NCBI RefSeq assembly: GCF_000756655.1
Contig: NZ_ARXU01000016.1
Location: forward strand, 1 to 64,000
Length of the DNA: 64,000 nucleotides
Reading direction: 5' to 3'
From: Alcanivorax jadensis T9
GTDB taxonomy: Bacteria; Pseudomonadota; Gammaproteobacteria; Pseudomonadales; Alcanivoracaceae
Part shown: piece after piece, positions 9,670 through 19,002 of the stretch
Layout: the number at the start of each line of letters is the position of its first letter
Position numbering within the stretch: the stretch's first letter is position 1
The notes under the pieces: generated by a model
What the model was told of the DNA's origin: nothing
The model's input: only the letters and a program-made list of their open reading frames with translations
The model's database searches: none
Position numbers and translations under genes: made by a program

Positions 9670-10538
9670 TGCGACTGGCTTGTGCCGTAGCCACCTGCGC
9701 CCTGCTCGGCGCCTGCGCCACCAGCCCCGGACCATCCTCGTCCGGGGAGCCGGTTAATAACGGTGCGCCAGGCTCGGACCGTTACAGCATGGCTCAGGAC
9801 ACGCCGCCCGAAGAACGCCGCGACATCTCGCAACTGCCAGAACCGGTACCCAAGAACGAGCCACGCAGCCGTTACGGCAACCCGGACACCTACAGTGTCT
9901 GGGGCAAGACCTATCGGGTACTGCCCAGCGCAGAGGGTTACCAGGCTGAAGGCCAGGCCTCCTGGTACGGTCAGAAATTCCATGGCCACCGCACGTCCAG
10001 CGGTGAATCCTTCGACATGTACCGGTTCACCGCCGCCCATCGCAGCCTGCCTCTACCCACCTATGCCCGGGTTACCAACCTGGATAACGGCAAAAGCCTG
10101 GTGGTACGGGTCAACGATCGGGGCCCCTTCCATGAAGATCGCATCATCGATCTGTCCTGGGCCGCCGCCGTGCGGCTGGGTATAGAAGACGCCGGCACCG
10201 GCCGGGTCAGGGTGGAAACCATCAGTGCCACCCCGGCACCCAACACACCGGCCAGCAAGGTGCCCACCGCGGTCCGCGCCGCCGTGGACAGCCCGCCACC
10301 GAACGCCGCCAGTAATACCCGGCTGTTTCTGCAAGCGGGAGCCTTTCAGGATAGAGCTGCCGCCGAACGGATGCAGCAGACCCTGCTTGAACAGTTGGGA
10401 CTGGGCAGTGAAATTCGCTCGACCAACGCGCTACACCGGGTCTGGATCGGCCCCTATGCGGACGACCAGCAGCGCCAGCAGGTCCGCCAGAGCATGGCCG
10501 ACGCGGGTTTCGAGCGGCCTGTGCCGGTCACGCCCTGA
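9666..10538 (+). CDS. rlpA: Septal ring lytic transglycosylase RlpA, lipoprotein with SPOR domain
   Basis: An outer-membrane lipoprotein of 290 residues with lipobox LLGAC at about 14-18. The double-psi beta-barrel domain at about 95-185 has GQASWYGQKFHGHRTSSG and VRVNDRGPF, with the catalytic Asp in NDRGPF. Residues about 215-290 form a SPOR domain that binds denuded glycan at the septum. The enzyme cuts glycan strands lacking stem peptides, in step with the carboxypeptidase genes nearby. The start overlaps the mltB stop; ATG 9669 is an equally possible start one codon later. Confidence 0.93.
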   Translation: MMRLACAVATCALLGACATSPGPSSSGEPVNNGAPGSDRYSMAQDTPPEERRDISQLPEPVPKNEPRSRYGNPDTYSVWGKTYRVLPSAEGYQAEGQASWYGQKFHGHRTSSGESFDMYRFTAAHRSLPLPTYARVTNLDNGKSLVVRVNDRGPFHEDRIIDLSWAAAVRLGIEDAGTGRVRVETISATPAPNTPASKVPTAVRAAVDSPPPNAASNTRLFLQAGAFQDRAAAERMQQTLLEQLGLGSEIRSTNALHRVWIGPYADDQQRQQVRQSMADAGFERPVPVTP

Positions 10539-10724
10539 GCGGTTTGCGCAAACTAAGCCGTTCCTCCGGTTAACAGCTCGGTTGCGCTCCTCTAGAATGC
10601 AGCCATCCCGTGATGTCAGGGGGACTTTTTGCCCTTATCTCTGTCTAAGACGCTCAGGGCTTCCCCCTCGACTCACAAATCCCTGAATTTTCAGGCCGAC
10701 AAGGACACAACAGGCAGGAAATCC

Positions 10725-11885
10725 ATGCGCCCCCAGTCGTTTCGCTCCACCTTCTTTATCGTATTTGCCATCATCGGCACTCTGATTTCCGTGCAGGCCC
10801 AGGCAAACACCGTGCCTCGCGCCCCGCAGATTGATGCCCGTGGCTATCTGCTGATGGATGCCGCCAGTGGCAACATCATCGTCGAGCACAATGCCGACCA
10901 GCGCCTGCCCCCGGCCAGTCTGACCAAGATGATGACCGCCTATATCGCCGAGGCTGAACTGCAGAAAGGCAACATTTCCGAACAGGATATGGCGCCGATC
11001 AGCGTGCAGGCCTGGAAAATGGGCGGCTCGCGGATGTTTGTCCGCGAAGGCACCCGGGTGTCCGTGGGAGAACTGCTGCGCGGCATCATTATCCAGTCCG
11101 GCAACGATGCCAGCGTGGCCATGGCGGAGTTTATCGCAGGCTCAGAGGATGCCTTCGCCGACCTGATGAACCAGCACGCCCGTCGCCTGGGTATGAATGA
11201 CAGCCACTTCGTCAATTCCACCGGCTGGCCCGCCGAGAACCATTACACCACCGCCCGCGACATGGCCCTGCTGGCCCGTGCCATTACTCGCGACTTTCCC
11301 GAACACTACGACATCTACGCGGAAAAGGAATATACCTACAACGGGATCACCCAGCAGAACCGTAACCTGCTGCTATGGCGTGACCCCAGTGTGGACGGCC
11401 TGAAAACCGGCCATACCGAGGAAGCCGGTTATTGCCTGGTGTCTTCCGCCAAGAAAGACGGCATGCGTCTGATTACCGTGGTCATGGGCACCGACTCCGA
11501 ATCCGCCCGCGCACGGGAATCCCAGAAACTGCTCACCTACGGTTTCCGCTTCTTTGAGACCTACAAGGCCTACAGTGCCGGAGACATCCTCGACACCGTG
11601 GATGTCTGGATGGGCGAGAGCAAACAGCTGCGCCTGGGCCTGGCCGAAGACCTGGTTCTGACCATTCCCCGTGACAGCCATGAAAGTCTGAAAGCGGAAA
11701 TCACCGTGAACCCGCAACTGAAAGCCCCCATCGCGCAAGGTCAGCAATACGGCACCGTGACGGTACGCCAGAACAATGATGTACTGATGGAGAAACCGCT
11801 GGTGGCCCTGGAGAACATCGAAGAAGCCGGTATCTTTACCAAGCTCTGGCATCATGTTCTGCTGTTCTTCAAGGGATTGTTTTAA
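10725..11885 (+). CDS. dacA: D-alanyl-D-alanine carboxypeptidase, PBP5/6 type
   Basis: Trims the terminal D-Ala from peptidoglycan pentapeptides in the periplasm. The start ATG 10725 has AGGCAGGAA upstream and gives a signal peptide of about 27 residues ending in AQA. The catalytic motifs are SLTK (65-68), SGN (125-127) and KTG (227-229). The C-terminal beta domain runs from about 280, and the last 15 residues (IFTKLWHHVLLFFKGLF) form the amphipathic helix that anchors PBP5 to the inner membrane. It has 386 residues, normal length. It would be dacC in Pseudomonas naming. Confidence 0.94.
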   Translation: MRPQSFRSTFFIVFAIIGTLISVQAQANTVPRAPQIDARGYLLMDAASGNIIVEHNADQRLPPASLTKMMTAYIAEAELQKGNISEQDMAPISVQAWKMGGSRMFVREGTRVSVGELLRGIIIQSGNDASVAMAEFIAGSEDAFADLMNQHARRLGMNDSHFVNSTGWPAENHYTTARDMALLARAITRDFPEHYDIYAEKEYTYNGITQQNRNLLLWRDPSVDGLKTGHTEEAGYCLVSSAKKDGMRLITVVMGTDSESARARESQKLLTYGFRFFETYKAYSAGDILDTVDVWMGESKQLRLGLAEDLVLTIPRDSHESLKAEITVNPQLKAPIAQGQQYGTVTVRQNNDVLMEKPLVALENIEEAGIFTKLWHHVLLFFKGLF

Positions 11886-11886
11886 G

Positions 11887-11944
11887 CACGCCTGACGCTC
11901 GACGCCTGACACCCCGCTGGCGGCGTCGGGCGTCAGACTCGTCC
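11887..11944. repeat. Small heptad-word palindrome
   Basis: GACGCCT, GACGCTC and GACGCCT words are followed by an inverted counterpart GGCGTCGGGCGTCAG. It occupies the short gap between dacA and dat and could form an mRNA hairpin. There is no T-run, so terminator function is doubtful. Confidence 0.45.
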
Positions 11945-11955
11945 AAGGAAACGAC

Positions 11956-12828
11956 ATGTCCCAGGTCTATCTCAATGGCGCTTTCATGGCCCTGGAAGAG
12001 GCACGGATCTCCCCAATGGATCGGGGGTTTCTGTTTGCGGACGGCATTTACGAAGTGGTCCCGGCCTACAACAGCGTGCTGTTCCGTTTTGACGAACACC
12101 TGGAACGCCTGGAACGCTCCTTGCGGGAAGTGGAAATCCGCAATCCCCATGACCGTCAGCAATGGCAGGTTCTGTGCGAGGAACTGATTGAACGCAATGG
12201 CGGCGGCAACCTGTCGGTGTATCTACAGATCACTCGGGGCGCCGCGACGAAACGGGATCATGCCTTTCCCGAACCACCGGTTGCCGCCACCGTTTTCATG
12301 ATGACCAGCCCCATTGCCGTGCCCGCCGCCGACAGCCCGGACACCGCCAGCGGGGGCAAGGCCATCACCCGGGATGACACCCGCTGGGCCCGCTGCGACA
12401 TCAAATCCATCTCGCTGTTGCCCAACAGCCTGCTGCGGCAACAGGCCGTGTCGGCCGGCGCCATGGAAGCCATACTGCTGCACGACGGTTTCGTCACCGA
12501 AGGCTCCGCCAGCAATGTCTTCATCGTGCACGACGGCGTGATCGTCACCCCGCCAAAAAATCATGCCATTCTGGGCGGCATCACCCGCGACCTGATAGTA
12601 GAATTATGTGGCCAACATGGCCTGCCATTCGCGGAAAGGGAAATCACCGAGGCAGAACTGCGTCAGGCCGATGAGATCTGGATTACCAGCTCCACCCGGG
12701 AAGTGGTCCCGATCACGCAACTGAACGAGGCGGCGGTTGGCGATGGCAAACCTGGCGCCATGTGGAAAACAGTGGCCCGCCACTATGTGGATTTCAAACG
12801 CCGCCTGTGCGGCCTGGAGCAGGAGTAA
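11956..12828 (+). CDS. dat: D-amino acid aminotransferase, PLP class IV
   Basis: Interconverts D-alanine and D-glutamate with 2-oxo acids using PLP, supplying D-amino acids for the wall. It has 290 residues of the fold-type IV family. The start MSQVYLNGAFMALEEARISPMDRGFLFADGIYE is typical (Asp and Arg near 23-24). The PLP lysine lies in CDIKSISLLPN (about 145-155). EGSASNVFIV and the later TSSTREVVPI loop bind phosphate. Branched-chain aminotransferase or aminodeoxychorismate lyase are related alternatives, but the position between dacA and ybeD favours D-amino-acid transaminase. Confidence 0.85.
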   Translation: MSQVYLNGAFMALEEARISPMDRGFLFADGIYEVVPAYNSVLFRFDEHLERLERSLREVEIRNPHDRQQWQVLCEELIERNGGGNLSVYLQITRGAATKRDHAFPEPPVAATVFMMTSPIAVPAADSPDTASGGKAITRDDTRWARCDIKSISLLPNSLLRQQAVSAGAMEAILLHDGFVTEGSASNVFIVHDGVIVTPPKNHAILGGITRDLIVELCGQHGLPFAEREITEAELRQADEIWITSSTREVVPITQLNEAAVGDGKPGAMWKTVARHYVDFKRRLCGLEQE

Positions 12829-12831
12829 CCC

Positions 12832-13101
12832 ATGGCGATTCAGGAACATCTCTGGGAATTTCCCCACGACATGCAGCTCAAGGTCATGGGCCTGGCGGAC
12901 TCACCGCTGGAAACCGTAGTAATCGAGATTCTCGAGATTCATCTGGAGGATTTCGACGCCGACAAACATCTGGCGAGCAAGCCCAGCAGTAAAGGCAATT
13001 TTGTCTCCATCACCGCCCAGGTGACCATGCGCAACCGTGAACAGGTGGAGGCAATCTATAAAGCACTCAATGAGTGCCCCCATGTAAAGATGAGCCTCTG
13101 A
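12832..13101 (+). CDS. ybeD: YbeD/DUF493 family protein
   Basis: An 89-residue protein of the UPF0250/YbeD family, a small ACT-like alpha-beta sandwich. The family pattern is seen in EFPHDMQLKVMGL, then VVIEILEIH, and SSKGNFVSITAQVTMRNREQVEAIY. It lies three bases after dat and upstream of lipB-lipA, the usual neighbourhood. A link to lipoate metabolism is suggested only by this conserved context. Confidence 0.9.
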   Translation: MAIQEHLWEFPHDMQLKVMGLADSPLETVVIEILEIHLEDFDADKHLASKPSSKGNFVSITAQVTMRNREQVEAIYKALNECPHVKMSL

Positions 13102-13333
13102 TTCCGGCAAACGTTGCCAAGACCGAAAAGAGCGAGAGCCAGCCATGTGGACCTTATCTGTCACCCGCTGTTCACTTCTCGCTCCTTTTCACCTGTGCCT
13201 CGCGATCGTCCTCATTACACAAATTAACCCTCGGTCACAGCCCGACACGCAAGCCTCACCAAGCCACCATTGGTTTGGCACCTGCGTGCCCGTATCGTGA
13301 TTCTTATAAGAAGAACGTAACGGGATCACAAAA

Positions 13334-13636
13334 ATGAAAATGCTGACCTTGCTGTGCTTGTGCAGTTGCTTGCTTATTTTGGTCGCAGCTGATCTACCGA
13401 GCCACACCTCCCAGGTTGTCCATACCTCCACCACGCCTAATTCTGCGGACATTATTCCGGCCATGCCGCGCAGCCCGCATATCCAGCAAAGCGTGCATGG
13501 CACCCCCGTTCATTTCGACGCCTTTGAAACCATCAAACTCCGCGAGCAGGACCAGGACGGTATCGAGTTCGGCATCAGCGTTCAGGAACTGAATCTGCAT
13601 CTGGTAAACCAGAGGACAGGGAATCGCCTGATATAG
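13334..13636 (+). CDS. Small secreted hypothetical protein
   Basis: A 100-residue product that I do not recognise. Residues 1-20 form a signal peptide (MKMLTLLCLCSCLLILVAAD). The mature part is hydrophilic, with a Thr/Ser/His-rich middle and a C-terminal segment ending LNLHLVNQRTGNRLI. A lipobox is possible (LCSC), but the charge pattern is not typical. It interrupts ybeD and lipB, which are adjacent in the relatives I know. It has its own space upstream (13102-13333, which also holds an imperfect inverted repeat at 13125-13190) and a strong terminator downstream, which supports a real, independently transcribed gene. Confidence 0.55.
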   Translation: MKMLTLLCLCSCLLILVAADLPSHTSQVVHTSTTPNSADIIPAMPRSPHIQQSVHGTPVHFDAFETIKLREQDQDGIEFGISVQELNLHLVNQRTGNRLI

Positions 13637-13684
13637 GCTAGTTATTCTGGTTCGATCGTTGTTACCCCGTAAGGGGTCTGCCTT

Positions 13685-13711
13685 AAGCCCGGCTTTGCCG
13701 GGCTTTTTTTA
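13685..13711 (+). terminator. Rho-independent terminator
   Basis: AAGCCCGGC and GCCGGGCTT pair around a TTT loop and are followed by a run of seven T. A second small hairpin (ACCCC-GTA-GGGGT) lies just upstream at 13664-13677. It ends the small secreted-protein gene. Confidence 0.85.
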
Positions 13712-13800
13712 TGTTAGTTGCAAGCGACAAGCTGCAACGCGAAGAAGTTCCTGTGCCTCATATTCCCACAGACCCCGGGCTGCCTGGCTGAGGGCCTATC

Positions 13801-13978
13801 TGTAGGAGTTCCTCTTGAGGGACGAACCGAGCGTAGCGAGGCGACAAAGACACGGGTTACTACATTCTTTTCTGAAACCCGTAAAGCTCTGAGATTCCTG
13901 ATCGCTCTACGAGCGATATCCGCGCAAGCGCGGTTCGCGGCTCATACCCGCAGGGCACAGAGAGCTCCGCTCCTACAG
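13801..13978. repeat. GTAGGAGC palindrome, copy 1
   Basis: Begins TGTAGGAGTTCCTCTTGAGG and ends with GCTCCTACA. Inside are GACGAACCGAGCG on the left and GCGGTTCGCGGCTC on the right. The arms have diverged compared with the copies at 23071, 43581, 59773 and 60641. It resembles the REP-like repeats of pseudomonads. Confidence 0.75.
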
Positions 13979-14035
13979 TGGCTTCGTAGAAATGACGAAG
14001 CACGAGGAACTTTCCGGACCCTCCCAATCCAATGA

Positions 14036-14065
14036 GCGTAGCTTGTAGCTTGTAGCTTGTAGCTG
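14036..14065. repeat. GTAGCTT heptad array
   Basis: Four tandem copies of the 7-bp word GTAGCTT (the last ending G) lie directly upstream of lipB, 17 bases before its start codon. The promoter or ribosome site of lipB must therefore lie inside or very close to the array. Confidence 0.75.
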
Positions 14066-14081
14066 CCTTTATACTCCTCCC

Positions 14082-14771
14082 ATGAACGACGCCTTGATTC
14101 GCTATTTCCCCCGGGTGGATTACACCCCCTGCTGGCAGGCCATGCGCACGCTGACCGATGGCCGTACCGTCGACACTGCTGACGAACTCTGGGTGCTGGA
14201 ACACCCTCCGGTGTTCACCCTGGGCCAGGCCGGCAAGCCGGAGCATGTGCTCAATGCCGGGGAGATCCCGGTGGTCAACAGCGACCGTGGCGGACAGGTG
14301 ACCTACCATGGCCCCGGGCAGACGGTGATCTACCTGATGCTGGACATCAAACGCCTGGGGCTCGGTAGTCGCGGGCTGGTCAGCGCCATCGAACAGGGCA
14401 TCATCGATTTTCTGGACAGCCACGGCATCGACGCCGCGAACCGGGACGATGCACCCGGTGTCTACGTAAACGGTGCCAAGATCGCCTCTCTGGGACTGCG
14501 CATCCGTCGGGGAGCCAGCTACCATGGCCTGGCCATCAACCGGGACATGGACCTGTCACCCTGGCAGCGTATCAACCCCTGCGGCCATGTGGGCCAACCC
14601 ATGACCACCCTCAGCGAGCAAGGCGTGGTGCTGGATCGCCAGACCATGGAGCAGCAACTGGTGACGTTATTAGCCAAACGTCTGGGCCTGATGCCACGGA
14701 CAGCGCCCGCGCCCGACTGGTACAATGACATCTCCGAATTTCCGCCGGCCCAACACAGCCCGGCACCCTGA
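14082..14771 (+). CDS. lipB: Octanoyl-[acyl carrier protein] transferase
   Basis: Moves octanoate from acyl carrier protein to lipoyl domains, the first step of lipoate synthesis. It has 229 residues. The signature [12 protein letters not shown] (about 68-79) is present. The catalytic lysine is in [10 protein letters not shown] and the cysteine in NPCGHVG (about 165-171). The start ATG 14082 follows a heptad repeat closely and no strong ribosome site is seen. lipA follows after 16 bases, so the two form an operon. Confidence 0.95.
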   Translation: MNDALIRYFPRVDYTPCWQAMRTLTDGRTVDTADELWVLEHPPVFTLGQAGKPEHVLNAGEIPVVNSDRGGQVTYHGPGQTVIYLMLDIKRLGLGSRGLVSAIEQGIIDFLDSHGIDAANRDDAPGVYVNGAKIASLGLRIRRGASYHGLAINRDMDLSPWQRINPCGHVGQPMTTLSEQGVVLDRQTMEQQLVTLLAKRLGLMPRTAPAPDWYNDISEFPPAQHSPAP

Positions 14772-14787
14772 CAGTAACGGACACCCC

Positions 14788-15768
14788 ATGAGCGAGCAGG
14801 CACAGGCCAAGCGCAAGGTTCAGATCGGCGACAAGCTGCGTGGCGCGGACAAGGTACGCACCATTCCCATGGTCAACGAAGAGACCGGCTACCAGCGTAA
14901 ACCGGACTGGATTCGCGTACGCGTTCCCGCCAACGGCGAAATCCAGCGCATCAAGTCGATGCTGCGCGAGCAGAAGCTGCATACGGTCTGCGAGGAAGCC
15001 GCCTGCCCCAATCTGCCAGAGTGTTTCGGTGGCGGCACCGCCACCTTCATGATCATGGGTGACATCTGCACCCGTCGCTGCGCGTTCTGTGATGTGGGCT
15101 TCGGCCGCCCCAACACGCTGGACCCGGAAGAGCCGCTGCACCTGGCAGAATCCGTGGACAACCTGGGCCTCAAGTATGTGGTGATCACCTCCGTAGACCG
15201 GGATGATCTGGCCGACGGTGGCGCCGAGCACTTTGCCGAATGCATTCGCCAGGTTCGCTCCCGCACCCCGCAGACCAAGATCGAAATCCTCACCCCGGAT
15301 TTCCGTCCCTGCCTGGATACCGCGGTGGATATTCTGGTGGAAACAGCCCCGGATGTGTTCAACCACAACATCGAGACCGTCCCGGAGCTGTACAAACACA
15401 TTCGCCCCGGCGCCCGCTATCAACACTCGCTGGACCTGCTGCAACGCTACAAGGCCCGCCGTCCGGACGTGAGCACCAAGAGCGGCATCATGGTGGGCCT
15501 GGGCGAGACCTACGAGCAGGTCATCAACACCATCAAGGACCTGCGTGCCCACGATGTGGACATGCTGACCATCGGCCAGTACCTGCAGCCCAGCAAACAC
15601 CATGCCCCGGTGGACCGTTTTGTCCACCCGGACGAATTCCGCGACTACGCCCGTGTCGCCAACGAGCTGGGTTTTCGCTCCGTGGCATCCGGCCCCATGG
15701 TGCGCAGCTCCTACCATGCGGACCTGCAACACAAGGGTATTGATGTCGGCATGCATAAACCCGACTGA
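14788..15768 (+). CDS. lipA: Lipoyl synthase, radical SAM
   Basis: Inserts two sulfurs into octanoyl-protein. It has 326 residues. The auxiliary cluster motif [12 protein letters not shown] and the radical SAM motif CTRRCAFC are both intact. Further family blocks are [25 protein letters not shown] and the closing [11 protein letters not shown] that carries the serine ligand of the auxiliary cluster. ATG 14788 is preferred over an upstream in-frame codon inside lipB, because known LipA proteins start near here. Confidence 0.96.
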   Translation: MSEQAQAKRKVQIGDKLRGADKVRTIPMVNEETGYQRKPDWIRVRVPANGEIQRIKSMLREQKLHTVCEEAACPNLPECFGGGTATFMIMGDICTRRCAFCDVGFGRPNTLDPEEPLHLAESVDNLGLKYVVITSVDRDDLADGGAEHFAECIRQVRSRTPQTKIEILTPDFRPCLDTAVDILVETAPDVFNHNIETVPELYKHIRPGARYQHSLDLLQRYKARRPDVSTKSGIMVGLGETYEQVINTIKDLRAHDVDMLTIGQYLQPSKHHAPVDRFVHPDEFRDYARVANELGFRSVASGPMVRSSYHADLQHKGIDVGMHKPD

Positions 15769-15910
15769 TCTCTCACCATCATGAGTACGCAACCGGCGAT
15801 GAAATTTACATTTCATCGCCACTCCCCCCGCTGACCCGGCACCGGCTTTGGTTTAGTCTAGGCCCAGTCGAGTTGTTCTACTTTCTGCCATTCCGTGGCC
15901 AGGTCCGCTA

Positions 15911-17419
15911 ATGTCTCACCCAGTTCCCTTCAGGGCGCGCTTTTTCCAGTTATTCCCCGCCCTGTCATGCCTCGTCCTGCTTGGCGCCGTGGCCGCCACA
16001 CCGGTCCATGCCGGTGCCCCTACGCCCTTGCTGGCACCGGTACTGGAGGCCGCCAGAAACCTGAAACTGGCAGACGAGCATCTGGCAGTCACCGCCATCC
16101 CCTTGAACGGCCCCGGGGACGCCCGCTTCCTGAATGCGGATATGCCCTTCAATCCCGGCTCGATCATGAAGGTAGTGACCACCTATGCGGCGCTAGAACT
16201 GCTTGGCCCTACCTACCAGTGGCATACCCGCCTGTACACAGATGGCACGATCAGTGACAGCACCTTGCACGGCAACCTCTACTTTGTTGGCAGTGGCGAC
16301 CCGAAACTGACTGAAGAGCGTCTCTGGCTGCTGATGCGCGAGTTGCGCGCCATGGGCATCGCCCATATCCAGGGTGACCTGGTACTGGATGCCAGCGCCT
16401 TCAATCTACCCAACGGCATCCCCGATTTCGATGACGATGGCGACAACCCCAACGCCCCCTTTCTGGTTAAGCCCCATGCCCTGCTCACCAACCTGAACGT
16501 ATTGCGCATTCGTACTCGCGCTGATGCAAGGGGCATCCATACCTGGACCGAGCCCACCCTCAACGGCGTGGAGATCGATAACCGTATGGTCTTCAAAGAC
16601 TATGGTCACTGCCCACGACGCTACCAGTTCGACTACGAGCCGACGCTGACCGATAGTGGCCATACCCGCATCACGCTCACTGGCGTCTTGCCCAAGGGCT
16701 GCTCCACCAGCAGCTACCTGTCGGTGATGGAGCAGGGTGACTACACCGGCGCCCTGCTCACCGGCCTCTGGCAGCAACTGGGCGGCACCCTCACCGGCCA
16801 GATCCGCCAGGGCCTGCGGCCCCGTGATGTCGATACCGAGCTGCTGGCCACCACCTCCTCGCGGGATCTGGTGACGATGGTTCGCGACATCAACAAGTGG
16901 AGCAATAACGTGATGGTGCGCCAGTTGTTCCTCAGCCTGGGCGCCAAATACCGTCAACCCGGCGATCGGGACGACCTGGCCGCAGCGGAAAGAACCATCC
17001 GGGAATGGCTGGAAACCAAGGGCATACTGAGCCAGGGTATCGTTTTCGAAAACGGTTCCGGGCTGTCCCGGATAGAGCGCATTTCCGCACGACAGATGGC
17101 CAGTCTGTTGCAGCAAGCCTGGGAAAGCCGCTTCGCCGCCGAGCTGATTGCGTCCCTGCCGCTGGTGGCCATGGATGGCACCATGCGCCGCCGGCTGGGC
17201 AAAGCGGGGATGGCCGGCATGGGCCATATCAAAACCGGATCGCTCAGGGATGTTCGCTCCATTGCCGGCTTCACCCGTGACGAAAACAACACCACCTGGG
17301 CGGTGGTGGCCATGGTCAACCACAGCCAGGCCTGGCGCACGGAAACCATCCTCGACTCGGTGATCGAACAGGTGCATCTGGCAGCACGCCCACCCAGTAT
17401 CGATACGGCCGGACACTGA
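15911..17419 (+). CDS. dacB: D-alanyl-D-alanine carboxypeptidase/endopeptidase, PBP4 family
   Basis: A periplasmic class C penicillin-binding protein of 502 residues that hydrolyses D-Ala-D-Ala and mDAP-D-Ala cross-links. The signal peptide covers about 1-34, ending VHA. The motifs are SIMK (84-87), SNN in WSNNVMVRQ and KTG in GHIKTGSLRD. The long insert between SxxK and SxN is normal for PBP4. It is transcribed alone. The 3' end carries a GACACTGA/TCAGTGTC inverted repeat that spans the stop codon and could fold in the mRNA. Confidence 0.93.
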   Translation: MSHPVPFRARFFQLFPALSCLVLLGAVAATPVHAGAPTPLLAPVLEAARNLKLADEHLAVTAIPLNGPGDARFLNADMPFNPGSIMKVVTTYAALELLGPTYQWHTRLYTDGTISDSTLHGNLYFVGSGDPKLTEERLWLLMRELRAMGIAHIQGDLVLDASAFNLPNGIPDFDDDGDNPNAPFLVKPHALLTNLNVLRIRTRADARGIHTWTEPTLNGVEIDNRMVFKDYGHCPRRYQFDYEPTLTDSGHTRITLTGVLPKGCSTSSYLSVMEQGDYTGALLTGLWQQLGGTLTGQIRQGLRPRDVDTELLATTSSRDLVTMVRDINKWSNNVMVRQLFLSLGAKYRQPGDRDDLAAAERTIREWLETKGILSQGIVFENGSGLSRIERISARQMASLLQQAWESRFAAELIASLPLVAMDGTMRRRLGKAGMAGMGHIKTGSLRDVRSIAGFTRDENNTTWAVVAMVNHSQAWRTETILDSVIEQVHLAARPPSIDTAGH

Positions 17420-17567
17420 CGCCTGACGCAAATCAGTGTCAAGGCGTCTTTTGCCGTCAAGCTTACTTCCTGCTGTCTTTGCCCTGTGTCGACCCCCTGG
17501 CGTCAGGCATTCCTGTCACACCAAGTCTGCTATGCTGCCCGGCAACATCGTATTTGCGAGGCAGCCC

Positions 17568-18236
17568 ATGATTACCCTTCACCACCTGGAAAATTCCCGC
17601 TCCCTGCGTATCGTCTGGCTACTCGAAGAACTGGGGCTGGACTACGAGATTCGCCACTACGCCCGCGACAGCAAAACCATGCTGGCTCCGCCGGAACTCA
17701 AACAAGTGCACCCACTGGGTAAATCCCCGGTAATCACCGACGGTGACATCACCGTGCCTGAGTCCGGCGCCATCATCGAATATCTGATACAGCGATACGG
17801 CAACGACAGCTGGAAAATCAGCGCCGACGACCCACGCTGGGTGCAGGAACGCTACTGGCTACACTACGCAGAAGGCTCGCTGATGCCCCTGCTGGTGATG
17901 AAGCTGGTATTCAGCCGGATTCCCAAATCACCCATGCCCTTTATCGCCCGCCCGGTTGCCAAGGGCATCAGCGGCAAGGTCATCGGCACCTTCATCGACC
18001 CGCAACTGGAAAACCAGCTTGCCGTTATCGAAGCACACCTGGGCACCCACAGCTGGTTTACCGGTGACACCCCCAGCGCAGCGGATATCATCATGAGCTT
18101 CCCACTGCAGGCGGCCTCCGCCCGCGCAGACCTGAGTCAACTACCAGCCATCCAGCGTTTTCTGCAACAGATGGAGGCGCGCCCGGCCTACCAGCGGGCC
18201 GTGGAACGGGCGGGCCCGCTGACGCCCATGCGTTAA
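17568..18236 (+). CDS. Glutathione S-transferase family protein
   Basis: A 222-residue cytosolic protein. The thioredoxin-like domain (1-78) starts MITLHHLENSRSLRIVWLLEELG, with the likely catalytic Ser near residue 9-11. The cis-Pro lies in GKSPVITD and the glutathione-binding glutamate-serine in VPESGAIIEYL. A helical C-terminal domain follows, with TPSAADIIMSFPL as the conserved N-capping Asp motif. GAGG-like ribosome site GAGGCAG precedes ATG 17568. The substrate cannot be told. The next gene, a methyltransferase, starts eight bases after the stop, so they are probably cotranscribed. Confidence 0.88.
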   Translation: MITLHHLENSRSLRIVWLLEELGLDYEIRHYARDSKTMLAPPELKQVHPLGKSPVITDGDITVPESGAIIEYLIQRYGNDSWKISADDPRWVQERYWLHYAEGSLMPLLVMKLVFSRIPKSPMPFIARPVAKGISGKVIGTFIDPQLENQLAVIEAHLGTHSWFTGDTPSAADIIMSFPLQAASARADLSQLPAIQRFLQQMEARPAYQRAVERAGPLTPMR

Positions 18237-18244
18237 CAGGCACC

Positions 18245-18910
18245 ATGACACCGGAACAACGCATCCTTGCCAGCTGGCATGACAATGCCATGCCCTGGAT
18301 ACGCCTGATACAGGAACAGGGCATTGCCAGCCGCCGCACCAGCGACCCGGCCATTGAACGGGCCATCATCGCCCGGCAGGCAGGCCGGGTTCTGGATGTG
18401 GGTTGTGGCGAAGGCTGGCTTTGCCGCCGCCTGGCTGCCCGGGGCATTCACACCACCGGCATCGATGCCATCCCCTCCCTGGTGGACAGCGCCCGCCAGC
18501 AGCATCCGGAGGGGGATTACCGCTGCCTGTCATTCAGCGAACTGGACACCGACCTCGCCGAGTCCTTCGATCTGGCCGTCTGCAATTTTTCCCTGTTTGG
18601 CGAGCAATCCGTGGAGCAGTTGCTCGCCACCCTGCAGACACGACTGACCCCCAGCGGGATGCTGCTGGTGCAAACCCTGCATCCGTTGATGGCCTGTGAC
18701 GGGGATTACCGGAGTGGCTGGCGGGAAACCCGCTGGCCGAGTTCCGGGAGCGATTTCGGTGCAGCCCCACCCTGGTATTTTCGTAACCTGGAAAACTGGC
18801 TCGCCCTGTTTCAACGTCTGGGCTACCAGGTCAGCCTGGAAGAGCCTCTGGACCCGCAACAAAAGCTGCCGGTATCGGTGATCTTTCACGCTGTCGCCGG
18901 CCACCGATAA
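18245..18910 (+). CDS. Class I SAM-dependent methyltransferase
   Basis: A 221-residue protein. Motif I is VLDVGCGEGWL (about 40-50), and an acidic GIDAIPSLVDSAR follows strand 2. FDLAVCNFSLFG is the post-I motif. It looks like a UbiG/type 11 methyltransferase domain and no substrate-specific module is seen. It follows the glutathione transferase at eight bases. The WRETRWPSSGSDFG segment near 160 may shape the substrate pocket. Confidence 0.85.
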   Translation: MTPEQRILASWHDNAMPWIRLIQEQGIASRRTSDPAIERAIIARQAGRVLDVGCGEGWLCRRLAARGIHTTGIDAIPSLVDSARQQHPEGDYRCLSFSELDTDLAESFDLAVCNFSLFGEQSVEQLLATLQTRLTPSGMLLVQTLHPLMACDGDYRSGWRETRWPSSGSDFGAAPPWYFRNLENWLALFQRLGYQVSLEEPLDPQQKLPVSVIFHAVAGHR

Positions 18911-19002
18911 CAGTAAACCAACAACTGATAACAAAGTGTTGCTGGTTGAAACCCGTATCCAGCCCTAGCCTGTTCGCACAACAAAAACAGGGTGGATGAG
19001 AC

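Larger units (their letters stand above)
13712..14081. other. Gap between the secreted-protein terminator and lipB, filled with repeats
   Basis: No gene is visible. The stretch holds a short TTGCAAGC/AAGCTGCAA arm at about 13714-13742, a GTAGGAGC-family palindrome (13801-13978), an A/G-rich tail copied from the same family, and heptads of GTAGCTT at 14036-14065 just before the lipB start. Confidence 0.7.

Noticed and set aside
13801-13978. Insertion sequence or MITE remnant
   Set aside because: No transposase or clean target duplication is seen. Multiple copies with the same ends fit a REP-like family better.
18911-19002. tRNA or small RNA before the small membrane protein
   Set aside because: No cloverleaf or terminator structure could be drawn.
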